Positions 46,101 through 61,100 of a DNA stretch of 64,000 bases are shown here, piece after piece. The stretch is from Lophius americanus (taxonomy: Eukaryota; Chordata; Actinopteri; Lophiiformes; Lophiidae). The translations under genes were made by a program, and so were the position numbers. The notes under the pieces were generated by a model. The model saw nothing but the letters and a program-made list of their open reading frames with translations, was not told the origin of the DNA and searched no databases. Every line of letters begins with the position of its first letter. The first letter of the stretch is position 1. The stretch is taken from NCBI GenBank assembly GCA_037951165.1, contig JBBDHG010000015.1, forward strand, positions 10,582,501 to 10,646,500, given 5' to 3'.

Positions 46101-49100
46101 TAAACTGCGTGTAGGTTCATTACTGCCACCTTCTGGCAGTGGTATCACATCACTACCAACAGTAAAAAGAGGAAATTGTTTTATATGACTAAATGGTAAT
46201 CCTTAATACCATTTGATCCTCCATAAAATTAAAAATACTGGCCCAATATTGTCTAGGTACGCCAGTGTTTCCCACAGGATTTAGCAAAACTGTGGGAGGT
46301 GAACCTCAGAGGTCTGGGTGCATACTCCGCTGGAAGAAAATCTTCTACCTTTTTAATAAATTAATCAACCTGATGCACTTTGAGAGCAAAATTAAAAGGC
46401 TAAGGCTTTGTGCTCTTTAAACATTTTTTTTACTCTACTAAAAAATCTAATCGAACTACCAAAACATTGTTTGTATTGATAGGAATAGTGACCTGACAAA
46501 AAGTGTCACCCACATGGATGACAAATCCATCAAATTATAACAAATTAGTGGGAAACACTGTACTCCTTTTGCCGCAAACATATGTATGTGATGTCCGTTT
46601 TCTGACGCCTCTCTGTAAGAAACAGTATTAACTTTTTCAGTGAACACGATAAAGAGACAATCAATGCATTCGGAGTTCACCTGTATCTGGTTATAATATA
46701 ATTCTGGATATGCATGATATACATTTTACATTGAAATTATATCTTTAGTGGTACCTCATTATTAAATTGTGTTATTATATCCATATTCAGAATTTACTGC
46801 AGCAAAATGACTCAAAAAATTGGGATAATTGCCAACAAAAGACTTAAGTTGTCAGATTTTCCAAAAACTCCTGATTGGATCATTCCACTGCTTCCAGGGG
46901 TAGTTTGTATCACGATTGAGTATGGAAGGTGTATCTAGGAATCTTTGTTACAAATAGTCCAACAATCTGAGAACAACATCACCATCTACAGTCTATATTA
47001 GCATAACACTGATTCAGAGAATCTGTTCAAATGTCTGTACGGAAGGGACTAAGATTAGTGTGAATGTTCATGACCGTTTATCCCGCCGGCGTTGCTGCAT
47101 TAGAGCCGACAGTATTCCATGAAGCGTGTTACTACTACTTTTACTGAGCATGAGCTCAGGAAAAGACACTTTGTCACTGTATCTACAAATTAATTTAGGG
47201 CTCCACCATACTAAGCACAAGCCATTCCTCTTATAATATTTTAGTTAAATAACTAGTACTTCTGTTTTGTCATGGTTTAGTGTTAGGAAATTTTAATTAA
47301 TCTAAAAACTGATTTCAATGACGTTCACAGAGTTCATTTCATCAAGCTGTTGTAATATTTCATAAATTTCTGAATGTAGGCTTTCTCTACCGTATCACTA
47401 GATGGAGCTATTATTCCATCCAATGTAAGGCCTCATGGATCTATAATGCTGTTAAATATTATTGGACCCCCTCCTGATTTTTTTTGTTTCTTTCTGTAGC
47501 TCAGAACTAAACTAAGAATTTCGAAGAAAATATTTACTAAAAAAAACCTATATCAACGCAAAATTAAGTTTGATTTTATTTAATAAGGCAAAATGGCTAT
47601 TCACTACCTCATTTACCAATAGGAAGAGGTTTTTACCCCTGAACATAATATCTAGTTGTGCCACTTTAAGCCTCTTTTTTGTAGAACTGATTCATTGCAG
47701 CAGCATTGGAGGGTTTGTTAGCATGAACAGATATTTTCAGGTATCAGCCCAGCATCTCATTTGGGGTTCAGGTCACTCCAGGTTGCTAACCTGGTTGCTA
47801 ACCTGGAGTTGCTAAATGCAGCAAGACAGGACAGCTAAAAAAAAGGAAATATTTGCTGGATGTTGCACCATATCACAGAATTAATGATACTGGAACTGAG
47901 TCTCTGACCAGTCAGCAGTGCTCTTTTAGTGTTTAGTATTTGGTAAGCTCACTTGAGCCTTGGACCTAAGTGATAAATAAGACCTGACACAATGTTCTAT
48001 CTGCTGTTGTCCACAACATGATGTTGGATAAAATGAAAACAAGCGATTTTAGTCAATAAGGTTGAGCACAATGTTATATGAGCACATCATTTATGTTCAG
48101 ACAGTTTTTCAAAGAGTTCTGCCCTACCTGCTCCTCTTTTTCTGTTCTTTCAATTCTCCTTCCGTCTCTCTCAGGTCTATTTATGATGACCAGCCGAATG
48201 CCCACAAGCGCTTCATGGAAAAACTGGATGCCCGGATAAAGAATCATGACCGCGAGATTGAGAAGATGTGCAATTTCCACCACCAAGGCTTTGTGGATGC
48301 AATCACCGAGCTCCTCAAAGTTCGTGCTGATGCAGAGAAACTTATGGTAAGAGATGTTTACAGTTTGCCTGCCAAACTTCAGTAAAATTTGGTCAAATTA
48401 ATTTAAACGACTTACTTGAATAATTTCGGTGTCTGTCTTGGGATCAGGTCTAAAGTGAGTATTATAGAGAAACCGCTAGAACATATCCTTAGGTAAAACC
48501 CACAATATTAAAGTAATTTTCCCTTCAATAACACCATAAACTGTGATTCTAGTTCATCGTTACTGACTGCCAGAGGGGGTGCTTTAAGCACTGTTTGAAT
48601 CTATTTTGCACATGAGCAGGTCGAGTAACTATATCAACAAAGTCACCCGTGACTCCTGGATGACTCGAGAGTGTTCATATCTTCTGGTGTCACCGGGTGA
48701 TCTGTTCCTTTGCGGATTAATGATAGCAGTACAATTGACTGCAATCAATTGTTTGTTTCTTTTAAATCATATTTCTGATCGGCTATAGCGTGCAGGTTCG
48801 TAACCAGGTTGGGGTTGGTGCTGCGAGGGAAACCCTCGTCCACCAGAAGCTGCAGCTTGCGGTTGGACTTAAAAACTGACCACATTTGCAACTGTGATTC
48901 TGCTGTATCGAGTTGTGGGGATGCCCTGTCCACCGAGTTGGCCCAGATTGAAACCCTATTGCAAAACCTTCAGCCAGACCATAAATGCCGGCCCCGCTGA
49001 GCAGCCCAGTTGCTGAGCACCTTAATTTTCAGGAGGAGGACACACTGTCCACAGCGGCTTCAGGTACCTTGTTTTATCACGATGAAGGGGAAAGGCAAGT

Positions 49101-52100
49101 TCAGGATGAGGGTGTCTCTTGTATTCCCCGGTCCTTTTCAGAGGGGTCTGGAGAAAGCTCATCGAGAGATTCGGTGTCCGGCCGGGACCCCATACAGCCA
49201 GATCTGCATATGGCCCTGTTGCGTTTAGGATTAGACAAAACCCCAGTTAAAATTGTGGCTGTAAACGCAGGCAGCCCCTTCAGTCTTCTGCCTTTACTGT
49301 GCCTTCGTCTGAGCCTTACATTGCGGAGCTCCACAGGTGCTGGTCAGTTTCTCAGTCAGTTCCTGTCAGATTTCCTGACAGGGAGTTACACGGTGCTGAC
49401 CATATGGGCCGCCTTGGCTATTCACTGTCACACCTGATTTTGGCTCTGTCGTGAGCTCTGCAGCAGTCTGAGTCGGATCCTGCTGTCCAGACCCTCAGAG
49501 ATGCGCCACTGCAGGCCTTTGCATTTATAACCAGGGAGCTGGGTAGGTTGATGTCTACTGTGACTCAAGCATGTAGCCAAATGTAGTTGGCGCGGTCCCT
49601 GCTGTCGGAGGTCTGTCGATGGGTCCTCCGTTCTCTCCCGGTAGTACCAGGTGGGGGGGTAGGACCTGAACTTCAGGGACTGGCCGTTGGATGCTTTTCT
49701 CAGCAGCACCTCAGCTACTGGGAAGAGCAGACCACAGATCCTTGGGTGGTATCCACGCTATCCAAGGGGTATGCACACCAATTCTGACACAGGCCCACAA
49801 CTTTCAGTGGGATCAAACTTACAAAACCCCAGGAAAATCCCTCTTCTCGAGCCAGGAGGTGGCATGTCCACGGAAAGGATGCCATCGGGTTTGTACACCT
49901 AGCATAGCTTGATGGCTTCTACTCAACCTGTTTTTTTCTACCAAAGAAGGATGACGTATTTTTACCCTATCCCAGACTTAAGAGGGCTGAACCACTTCCC
50001 CCAGACCATAGCACAAGGAGACTTGTTTGTATCAATTGACCTGAAGAATGCATATTTTAAGGTTTATCAGTTCAAGGTTCACCCGTTTGGGCTGTCCCTA
50101 GCCCAACAAACATTTACAAGGTGCCGCAGCCATGTCACCATTACAAGCCAACGGTGTGAAAATCCTGCCTTATTTGGAATACTGGTCGATTGTTTCCCCA
50201 ACTCGGTAGCAGGCTGTGAGAGACACACTTGTTTTCCCCAGCCATGTGAACTGTCTCGTCCTTACTGTCAATCATTCCAAGAGCAATCTTACACCCAGTC
50301 AGGTTTCAAGTCACCTGGGGCAGGAGCTCAACTCCTTATCAATGAGAACACCACTTTCCCCGAGGTTTGTGGCTGCCATTCTGCACCTTTTGCAGAGCTT
50401 CCAACATAGCCGGATGCTGAAATACAAATATAAAAAATATTTATGATATGCAGTATTTCAATAGCATCATTTTGATTTGTGCATTATATTCACCTGCGTA
50501 TCTGTTTCATACAATAAGTTGAAAATATCCACCTGTATACCTGGCCAACACATCATAAAAACAGACCTGACTAGAACAGAAAAATGAGATACTGCCTCTG
50601 TGAGGGATTTATGCGTCGACTTTGCATGTGGCTGTTTGGATTCCAGCCAAATAACCACATGCAGACAGAACAACAGTAGAGCCTGTGCTCCAGTGTGTAC
50701 ATTTTTGTTGTTTTGTATTGTTGATTTTTTCAACAATTACATTTTTTTGATTTTGCTACACTGCGGGCTACTGGCCTGGCATACATACTACAGCGTTTTC
50801 AGTCATTTTTGCGCTCCCATGTGAACACATATCATTTTCACAATTTAAATTGTCCTTTAAACATGGAACTTCTTAGAAGCACAAATGCAAACTTTTCCTT
50901 TTTTAGCTAAAATGGTATTGTGTAAATGGGACTTCAAATGTGAATACTCCTGCTCTGAGTTACTGAACAAGGTTGCACTTCTCAAGGAAGCTTTCAGGTC
51001 AGAGGGGAAACTGATTCAAGAATCAGCACTTCTAGAGAGGTTTAACATAGGCTTTCTGTAATATAACAAGAAAACTAATGACAATAGAAACTGTCTCATC
51101 ATGGACAAGTTGCACTCCCTGGTAGCTCACCAACACAGCATTTTGTTTTTTTAGATAATCATACTGGGTATGAATGCCACTTGTCTCTTTGCTCTCAGGC
51201 ACTCTCACTGGGCTACTGTAGCTGAATGATTAAAGGGGAAGTGATTATATAGCCGGTCCGCGTTGTTTAGAAGCTTCTCTGTTCAAAGAATTGTCATGAA
51301 AAAGCCGACTGGTCAATTGGGTCATGGCTCTCAGCCGCGTGACAAGAGCCGAGAGTTCAAAAATCCCCATCCAGAATTGAGAAGTTTGTCACTGAATCTG
51401 TGAGAAAGAGCCTGTCACAAGCCATTAAACCCTATGAAAGGCCCAGTCTACCGCTGATGGGTTCAGGTCCCCGCTGTCTGGTTAATCTGAATTTGCCTGC
51501 TTTTGTCCTTACCCCTTCATGGACAATGAGCTGATTACAAGGCTGAGCAGCTGCAGTGAGGGAGGTAGAGAGGGAAAGGAGAGGGCACGAAGAGGGGGAG
51601 TAGAGAGAGTGAGGGAGAGTAGGGATGGATAAACATGTGACAACATGTATTGTTGAACCATTGTCAAGGTATTCAAACATTTTGAAAAGGTATTTAAAGT
51701 TTACAAATATTAAATATTCAATGTTTTAGCCTTTGACGTGCTTCCTGTCTTTTTTCCTCATCTTGGACAAATTTAAGAGGGCGATGTCAGAATACATTGC
51801 ATCAATCAGTTACATTTTGATTCCGGAGTATAATATTTTTTCACCAACCTTTGTATTCACATCAGTCAGATGATCTGTATAGTGTAAGTATTTTTTTTGT
51901 TAGTTAAGGCTCTAAAAAAATTCCATTTAAATCATTATAATTTGGATTTGGAAGATGGTGTCGTTTCCAGAGCAGATCTCAAATGTTATTCAACACACAA
52001 CATCCAGTAAGCGACATTGTTTTAAAAGCTTTTATTGTTTGAATTTTTTTTTGGTTTCCTTGGTTTTCGGGTTTCATTTAATGAGTTGAACTTGTCTCAG

Positions 52101-55100
52101 AGGAGGGATTCCTTTTAGTCGGTTTAATATTTTTTCATGATGATGATCCCATGCACTGGTGTATTCGAATTTTTTTAAATGTTGTTTTATTTGGAAAATG
52201 TATGCAAATAAAAACAATTGAAACAGGAATGCCTTAAATTAAGCTACTGTCTGTGACTCTCAGCACCGAGCCAATTGGTTCCTACTGAACCTATACATTT
52301 TAAAACAATTGTTGTCAATAAAAAATTCTTGTAGGGAAGAGATAAATACTATGCCTGTATGGTTAAACTGCTGTCTATGTTTGTTTTGAAAGGGTCAAGT
52401 GAAAGACACTAATCACAGACTACAAGAAGCTGGTAGGGAGGTAAGTCTTTTAGTATAAATGTGCAGAAGATAATAGCTGTTCTTTTTATTTTGCTCTGAG
52501 GACATATGCATGCTTGTTAACCCCAAACAGCATAGGACATGACTGTTCTCTAACCTGTTTCTCATTGTTTCCTTCTATTATTTGTTCCTTTCCTCAGGTT
52601 ACAGCCCAGACCGAGGAGGTTATTCGCTGTCGTATCCAGCAGAGGAACATGGCCACTACTGTGGAGAAGCTCCAGCTATGTTTACCAGGTGCCAACGCTG
52701 CGTGTGTATCTATGTGTCTTTAATTCTTGAGTCAATGAAGTGTCACCTAAATGGCTTCAGAGTGAAACTGGTGGTACTAATGCCTAGAATGTGTGCGGCC
52801 TCGACACCATGGAAGACAAAAGAACTCTTTCTAACTACACATATAGATCTTAAATGTTTAGGTAAGGGTCATACTAAGAGGTTTCCGTTAAATGTTGGGG
52901 AAAGCTTGTCATTTCCGATCTCCCATTGCTTATTCCGCATTTGGACTATATGAGTGTATTCCAGAAAGTAGTTATAGTAAAACTCTCAGTATGTGAACCT
53001 TTGATTAAGTCAAACTCTTAGTCAATTACCATGGTTCCTTATTCAGAAACGGAGAGGATGGTGATGATTGTGAGATATTGGATGTTGCTCCAATGAGAAT
53101 GCGTTGTTCAAAGATATTGTTGGTCTTCAAACTCCATAACTTATCTAAACAACACTCTCAAGCCGTATATCTCAAACATAACACGCCGTAGACATGCTCT
53201 CACATTCGCAAAGTCTTTGCTTTGTTTTTGTTTTGTTTTTTGCATACAGGAGCTTAGAGTACAGAAATAGTAACACAGAACACATAGACAAAGGATTTGT
53301 ATATAGAGCTATTAAAAAAAGTGTAAATGGCACTACCATCCCTGCTCCACCGTTATGTGCAACTCCCTGGGCACAAACCTGTTGGTTTGATTTCAAATTG
53401 GAGTTCTACTTGCTGGCAGATCACTGGCAACTGCGGTAGAAACAATTCAGTTGAGTATAAAGACGATATCTTAAATTATATTTTTGTTGAAGTCATTGTG
53501 CTGCAACCTCAGACTGGGATTTTATTTTGAAGGGTTTCCGAATGTGATAGGTTGCATTTTAGGGTAATTTTCCCACTCATGTCTCTAAGCCTGGAGATGA
53601 TGAAGCTCTTTCTCTTCTCCTCGCCGCAATCCGACTCTTCATCCTCATGTTCGTCGCTCATTGTTAAACGATGCGTTGCACATGACGTCGTGCATCAATT
53701 AGTCATCACAGCATTTTGATTGGCTGAAAAGATGGCACGTGAGAGAAGACGGAAACACAGGAAGTTAATGGCCCCTAGCTCTGTTCAATAAGATCGAGAT
53801 GACTTGGCTATAAATTTATAAGTCATACAGTGGCCACTTTATCATAATGTTTGGGATTTTACTCTCAATACTTTACAATACTTATTTTTTTGAATTGTCA
53901 AATATGATTCAGCGAGGGAGAACATAGAGTCTTTAGCATGAAGCAAATTTGCCTACCTTTAGTATATCTTGCATGTTTTTAGCTTCTATTTTTGCTTAGA
54001 GCCCAATGGATTTCACTTAAATAAAATAATATTTAGTTCATTAACATTCCACCACCTTTTCACATATAATCTTGAAAGAAAATGCAGTAAATCTAATAGA
54101 TATACTCAAACTCATGCATGGGAAACAACTTACTCTCATGCCGGTCCCTCTCCTTCTCTGCACTTACTATTTTCCTAAATATGTTTGTAATCACTGTATG
54201 CCTGCATTAAAACTTCCAGCTCAATTGGTGTAACGAATAACATCCTTTTTTTATTTAGCCCAGAATATCTGGAATCTGAGGTTTTTGCAACCTCCAAAAT
54301 CAACCAGCTCATAGATTCCACTGCTTCCACCTTCACTCAAACCAATAATGTCTGCTGTTTAGGATTGAAAGTCCGGAGGATTACATCACTACTTTCATAG
54401 TGGGACCAAAATAGTCAATATGAGAGAAGCAGCCTCCGGTATTGACAACCATTTGTAAACAGTCTAGCTCTTTAGGGTGTCGCCTGACTATTTCTTATCA
54501 AGACATGTAAAGCTATAAAGTCTTGTTTTTTCCCCCTTAATGTAAAACACTCTTACAGCAAGTTCCTGCATCATGTCAGTCTACTTTTGTTCTCAGAAAA
54601 TCAAATTTTGCCATGACCGTGTTTACAACATTATCTCGAGGGGGACACAAACAGCTCCAATAAGCTTCCTCCACGACGTCCGGACATGTTAGGTTTGGAG
54701 AATCTCAACACTGATAGACTTTTGCATCACAGTGTCATTCAAATTTCTCCCTTGAGGCGAGTTTGTATAGAAAAATTTGTAGTGGGTCTTCATCATCTTT
54801 GTATGTAATCACGTTGGATGAGAAATTTGCGGGGTTTTGGGTGTGAATGCTGCATTCAGGCTGCCGCAGCAATTACCCTTTGTTACAGAGATAAAGTCTC
54901 CTTCACTCCTAGCCATCTCTATATATATCTATAATATAATTATGTATTTTTGGTACACTTCATATGTGTTCTTCAGTATCAAATGTCAATGAAGTATTAG
55001 ATAAAACACACCCAACAAATTGATCGTCTCCCAATTTTCTCTTCCTTTGCAGTGCTAGAAATGTACAGCAAACTAAAGGAGCAACTTGAATCCAAAAGGT

Positions 55101-58100
55101 ATCTATCTTTCAATGTACTGAAGCACAATGTGACTCATGTATAACTGTCATATTTAAATAAAATAAGGATATTTGATATTGTGAAGGTTCCCGCATTCTA
55201 AAAGAAACTGCATCTAATCTAATGATGTGTTTTCCCCTGGCAGTCAATTGTGACATCCTCCTATCCTTTTAGCCCCCAACCTTTGAAGTATGAACAACTG
55301 TAGTACTATAGTTAGACCATGAGCTATAGTTCACTAAACATAACCGTCTGCAATGAACGAAGTAGGACGGGGATGAAGGGAAAAGGCGTTGTCCCATAGG
55401 TCTCTGTCATATTTCGTTTCAAGTGCTAAATTGTAAACTGAATTGTTGGAGTACGGTGGTGTTTGAACCGGAGGGATCAAGCATTAATATCTTTTGCTAT
55501 TTTTCCATTTATAAATCAAAATGAACCTATTAATATCCATAGATATTTTTTATTATATCATATATATAATTAAAGCTCCCAAACGATGTAAAGTCCTAAT
55601 CAAATCTATGATCAGTGATGATGTAAAATCCCAGAGGGTACCGAGAACCTACTTTTCAACTCTAGGTTAAGTTTAATGAAATGGAAGTTTTGCTATTAAA
55701 AAGTACAGGTTTCTTTTGTCTGTATTGAATTTGTATTTCATGTTGGCCAGAAAGAGCAAGGTCATTATTGAAACATACCAAAGAGTGACTTTAAGCTTAT
55801 CCTCTGTTATTTTGGTTTGATTGAACTTCATTTCTACCGCTTGAGCATATTTACATGACTGTCTAAGGAGGGGAGCGAGGTTCACTTGGACAGGAAAATA
55901 ATTACCTTTTTTGTTCATTACTCTGTACCAACCAAACAGACCATTCACTCACCGTACAATTGACCCACAGTGTGCCCTTGCTGACAACAAAGGCCCCTCA
56001 CTGCTGTCCTTCTAGGGCCCACTGCCAATCCAAGGCAATTAGACCATGCTGGCCACCTTGTAGCATTTGTTTATTTGGAGTTTTTTGTGAAACAGTAATG
56101 ACATTCTATACTGGTAGTGTGGTGCAAATGCATTTTATTATCTGCTGTGGGTGCTGATGCCCAGTTCACATTTTGTTTTGAGTTCTACCAGTTACAACGT
56201 TTGTGTCCTGTATCTTGGGGCTCTGCACTCTCACAAATCTTTTCACTGTATACTTTATGAGGCCGTCTTCTGTTCATGTCTATACAACACATTTTACACT
56301 CACTGAGCGACAAATTAGATCTCCTCACAGCCTGGCTATCAGCCTAATGATGGGAGCTCAAAACACTGACCCAAGGATGAACCTTTGTAATGGGTGCACT
56401 CTTTGGAAGACCACAATATGTTTATAACACAGATGGCTGGAGAGCCACGTCTCCCCGCGCTGCATGTAATGTATCAGGTACCAAAATACAGATATTTTAT
56501 TCCTCTGTTACATTTACATTTTGAGTGATTTTCTCTTTACCATCCATGCATTCAGCCATCCTTCGACTGTCAGTCATCCTTATCTTGTTACTTTTCCATG
56601 TAGTATTAGTCAATAAAAAATACAAGTTGATAGCAAATGAGAATATTTAGTCGATGAAATATGTTTATATTTTAGTCTTAAATAATACATCAGATCATTT
56701 TTTTACATTTACAGTCAGTCAAGTTGTGACCAAACCGATATAAACAAAACCGGTTAAATGATTCAGAATACAGTTTTGCAGAAAGTGTCTAATGTCACTC
56801 TAAGGAAAACATCCAGATAGGTACCATATTCTGATTTAGATATTTATATTGAACCATTCTACTGCAACAGGGGAATCAACCTCTTACCTGTTTAAAGTTT
56901 GACAAAACGGTGAGATAGATTTGGGCACAAGACCTCCAAGCGTTGTCTTTATCAGATAAAATGAGAGACTTTGAACACCAGCTATCCTGACGGAGGGAGC
57001 GACTACATGATTCCTGCCATTTTAATCACTACACCCAGGTTGAAAGACTATTTTCGTGTTTGGTACGCAGCTGTCTGTATTGCCCTAATGCTGAACGTCT
57101 GTATCCGTTATTGAGCATTTGAGATATGGTGGACTGATTTCAGTCAGCACAGGATAGGTTGCCAAATGGCTGCAAACGACATCAAAAGAACAGAATACAC
57201 CCATCAGCCATAACACAATATACACACCAGCTTGTGAAAGGTTGCTAAATAGCTATTCAATAATCAGCCTCAACATTCTAAGACTCATATAGACTATGGA
57301 CTCCATCACATGAGGAAGCAATTCAACCACAAAGTGGAGGAATTAATCCAGCCATTCATTTATTTATTTTCCAGAAGAGAAGCATGGCCTTTGACATTTA
57401 GATACTAACTTCTGTGCCTGCACCTTCATACTTGTTATAAACCGCTCTGTGGTGGGCCGAAAGTCACAAATTGATGAATGTCACAGGAGCATGTAATTAG
57501 CAAAGAGCAAAGATACAACTCTGGGCTTCCCAACGGCCGGTTCAAACTAAAAAGTAAAAGAAAAGTGATTCTTCCTTGTCAAAACATTACATCCATATTA
57601 TTTTCAATGGAACATTGCAACTGATACTTTCACATGAGTTTATAAAACTTAATATATATATAGGCATGATATTATGATGTCACTGTAAAGATTACCCATT
57701 TAGCATTTAAAAGGTCATCACAATATTATTTTATCCTGTAAGTCATTTGTGCCTATTTCTTTTATGAAACATTGACATTTTTCTGATTTATGGAAAGTAA
57801 TTTGTGTTTTTTAACGAAATTTCTTTTGGGCATTCATGAGACTGATTTTCATAATTCTTACTAACTTGGGTTAGAAGCATCTAAAGAAATGTTTGGCCAT
57901 TTGGAAGATGCTAGCTTGATTTTATTACTTCAGATTAATTTAGCCTCAAAGTATATTAGAGAGTAAATTCCTTTGGCCATTATGAAAAGCATGAGTGAAT
58001 AGAGCAAAGACAAACTCTTTCAATAGTCACAGGGCCATAGCTGATGCTCACAGAAGCTCTGCTTTCGTCTCTGCAGGCACTATGCAGCGCTGAAAACCAT

Positions 58101-61100
58101 GGAGCAGCTTGAGAAGGTCTATATCCCCAGGTAGGATTATACCAGGCCATAATTTCACTGGTCAAGCGAAAGCAACTTTTTCTGCAACGTTATTTTGTTA
58201 CATTACTTTTATTATTCGGTTACTAGTTAATTCTCATAGTTTATGCTTAAAAATGACTATAAGTTGCTCTGCTTGCTTTTCCTTTTCTGATTCCTTTTAA
58301 TAATCACCCAAGTTATATACTGAAGTTCTAAACCAAATAAGATAAGATAAACTTTGTGTCTCTGAAGGGAAATATGCCTCGGGCATACACTTTATCTACA
58401 GTGCCCTCCAGAATTATGGGCAGCCTTCAAAAAACACAATTGGTAGAATGAGATGCAAAGAAATGTATATTGTCTACAAGCATGATCTTTAATTCAAATT
58501 ATAATGGTTATAAAGGTTATAATGATCTGGTTGATAGGTATATACCTGCGTGGGTCATCTAAGAAAATGTGTAGGAAACATATTTTGTTTTTTGAAGGGG
58601 TTTGGGATGAGTGGCAGGAAAGTTAATATGCAGTAGTCAATACTGCAACATACTCCATTCCTTTGCTATAGGTACTCAGTGTCTTTGAATTACTAACCAA
58701 TGAATGACAAGAGCACTACTTTTCTTTTTGATTAACTCCTGAAAGTGACAGGGCACCAATTTAGATACAAGGTGGCAAAGTCAATATTCATTTTCTCATT
58801 GCTTTTTACAGATTTGCCCTAATGTTGCATTTGGATCAACCTGGTTTTTGCCTACCATAGTTTGAGTAAACCTCTTGCAGTGTTGGTCGTTTATCATTGG
58901 AATTGAGACTCTATTGTATATGTAAGATAGTGATGAGGAATAATCAGATGATAGTATTATAACGCAGCTTTGCAAAATATAAACAATGGCGGCATAATAG
59001 ATATACGCTAATTCAAACCACATACATTTTGAATAATCCAGGTTTTTTTTTATTGACCCACCAAATAAAACCATATGTCTTAGTAACATTGGCTTACTCC
59101 TTTACATTGATTCTGCGTATTGATTCACTCAAACTCATACTTAAGGTTCCCTGATATATCTTTGGACCACATGATGGCAGTAGAACAACTTAGAAAAGAT
59201 TTTATAATAAATATTTTGGCAATCATTGCTCCATGCATTTTGCCAGTGCAACATTATTCACATGTTCATTACCAAACAGTTTTCATCGGGAGGACGAGTG
59301 GATTAGGACACAAAATTGAACAGTAACTGTGGCTAAATCACCATTTTGTATCATTGACAAAAAAAACAAGACTAAAATGCAATATAATAAATTAAACACT
59401 TAAAAAAACAACCTTTATTGTCATCTATCGAAAAAGTCGAAACTTATATCATGCTGGCAATATTACCAAATACCCTTACTGACAGTGTTGCCGTCTCAGT
59501 GAGAAGATAATTTTCCCGCCCTGATTGAGTGGTACTTCTTCTAAGACTTGTGCTGTGCTCTCTATAGGGTCAGTCGGTACAGGTTCTGCCAGATTATGGC
59601 TGAAAACCTGCCCAGACTTAGAGAGGAAATCAAGGAGATCTCCATGTCCGACCTCAAGGACTTCCTAGAGAGCATCAGAAAGCATTCAGACAAGGTTGGA
59701 GAGACTGCAATGAGACAGGTATATGAGAATGTGTATATTCTAAATTCCCCGAATAGTTATGAAAAACATTTTTATCAGCTCATTGATCTGTGCTTACTTG
59801 CTGATTGTCTGTCTGTCTGTCCCTCAAGGCACAGCAGCACAGGACCTTTAACAGTGCAGTTGCCAAACAGGCCAGTATTGGTCACTACACAAGGCCAGTG
59901 TACTCCCTCAACAGACGAACACACACCCACAATGGCCTGATGATGGAAAACGACAGTGCAGATGAGGAGGACGCAGATGAAGAGGTTATAAAACATTTCC
60001 TTTAATTTAATTCGACATGACAGAAAGCGACTTTGCTGAAATCGTTTTTTATAGTATTTTCTAAACTGGGTTTCCCTGTCCATGAGGTAATATGTATTTG
60101 TAGTTGATGTTTCTGCTATATCAATCCAGAATAAATGTTTAAAATAAATATTGAAAGGATGTTTAAATATTATCTTTTTTGTGTGACAGATTCTTACAGC
60201 TCAGGACCTGGTGGACTTTTCACCTGTCCACAGGTGTTTGCACATTTACACCGTCCTGGTAGGTTTTCTCTGTGTGTCTAACTCTTACTAAAACTGTGCC
60301 AGAGATGGCAGTGTAGCAACATATTGATATTAACGTGATGAACAAGTTATCCCTCCTCGCGGTTTTATTTGGATATCTGCTGCGCCAGCACACATTAGAG
60401 GCCAAAAGGTTACAATACAGGTGTAGCACAGCAGACCACTTCTATTATATTGATCCAAGGCTTATTGACAAAGGTATAGCGACATTGCCTTTCAAAACGA
60501 TAAAACCCCTTGTGGTTCAAGTAGGCCTTCATTTAAATAGTGCACAGTTATGATATTTGAACAGCCATAACATTCTAACCACTGTCAGCTGCGAATTTGC
60601 AACAGCTTTCCTCTACTGATGGCTTTTCACGGACTTTATATGGAATCAAGCCAGGGGAAAAACTCACATTGCAATCAGTTTCTATACAGTGAACTGTCCT
60701 CTACATTATTTCCCAAATACGTTGTATGGTTTTTAGATGAGGTGACAGGGATTGCCATGGCAAAACTGTTATGGTGTGATTATTGGATTGAAGTGTGTTT
60801 TGAATGTTTGTCCTGCTTGAAGATCCAACAACGGCCCACTTTAAGTACCCTGACAGAAACTTTTAAGTTTTCATTACTATCTGCTGGTATTTGATTCGGC
60901 CATGGAACCATGTCTTTCAACAAGATGTCAAGGCCTTTTGGAGCAAAAACAATCACATAGCATCAGTGATCCACCACCAGACTTCAGTGTATATGAGGTG
61001 TTTTTCTCTATGACTTCCTTTCTTGCAAAACCGACCCATTTTCCTTTTGTTGCCAAGAAGCTCTTCCATGGTCTCATCTGAATTATGACCTTTTTCCATT

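Larger units (their letters stand above)
43132..48174 (+). other. exoc6: exoc6 intron 1
   Basis: 5.0 kb intron holding an (AAT)n repeat (43866-43945), the start of a possible DNA element (GGGGCCGTTTACATCAGACGG at about 45511) and a hAT-like element (46263-46560). A 12-base tandem (GGTTGCTAACCT twice) lies near 47783. Small frames are not genes. Confidence 0.9.
48347..52392 (+). other. exoc6: exoc6 intron 2
   Basis: 4.0 kb intron with a DIRS-type remnant (48790-50420), an imperfect 17-bp hairpin (50623-50663) and a possible inverted-end scrap of a DNA element near 50830-50940 (TGGTATTGTGTAAATGGGAC). 50941-52392 is AT-rich with nothing recognised. Confidence 0.9.
52689..55052 (+). other. exoc6: exoc6 intron 4
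   Basis: AT-rich. It contains an antisense ORF with promoter-like motifs (53509-53770, listed separately). Other frames (52582-53530 +) are chance extensions. Confidence 0.85.

Noticed and set aside
45511..50940. Inverted ends resembling GGGGCCGTTTACATCAGACGG at 45511 and its partner near 50930 as one large transposon
   Set aside because: The interval includes exoc6 exon 2 and other insertions, and the ends match only loosely. More likely two separate copies.
57170..57260. Tc1-like end near 57198 as a complete element
   Set aside because: Only one end-like string is present, with no partner or internal match.
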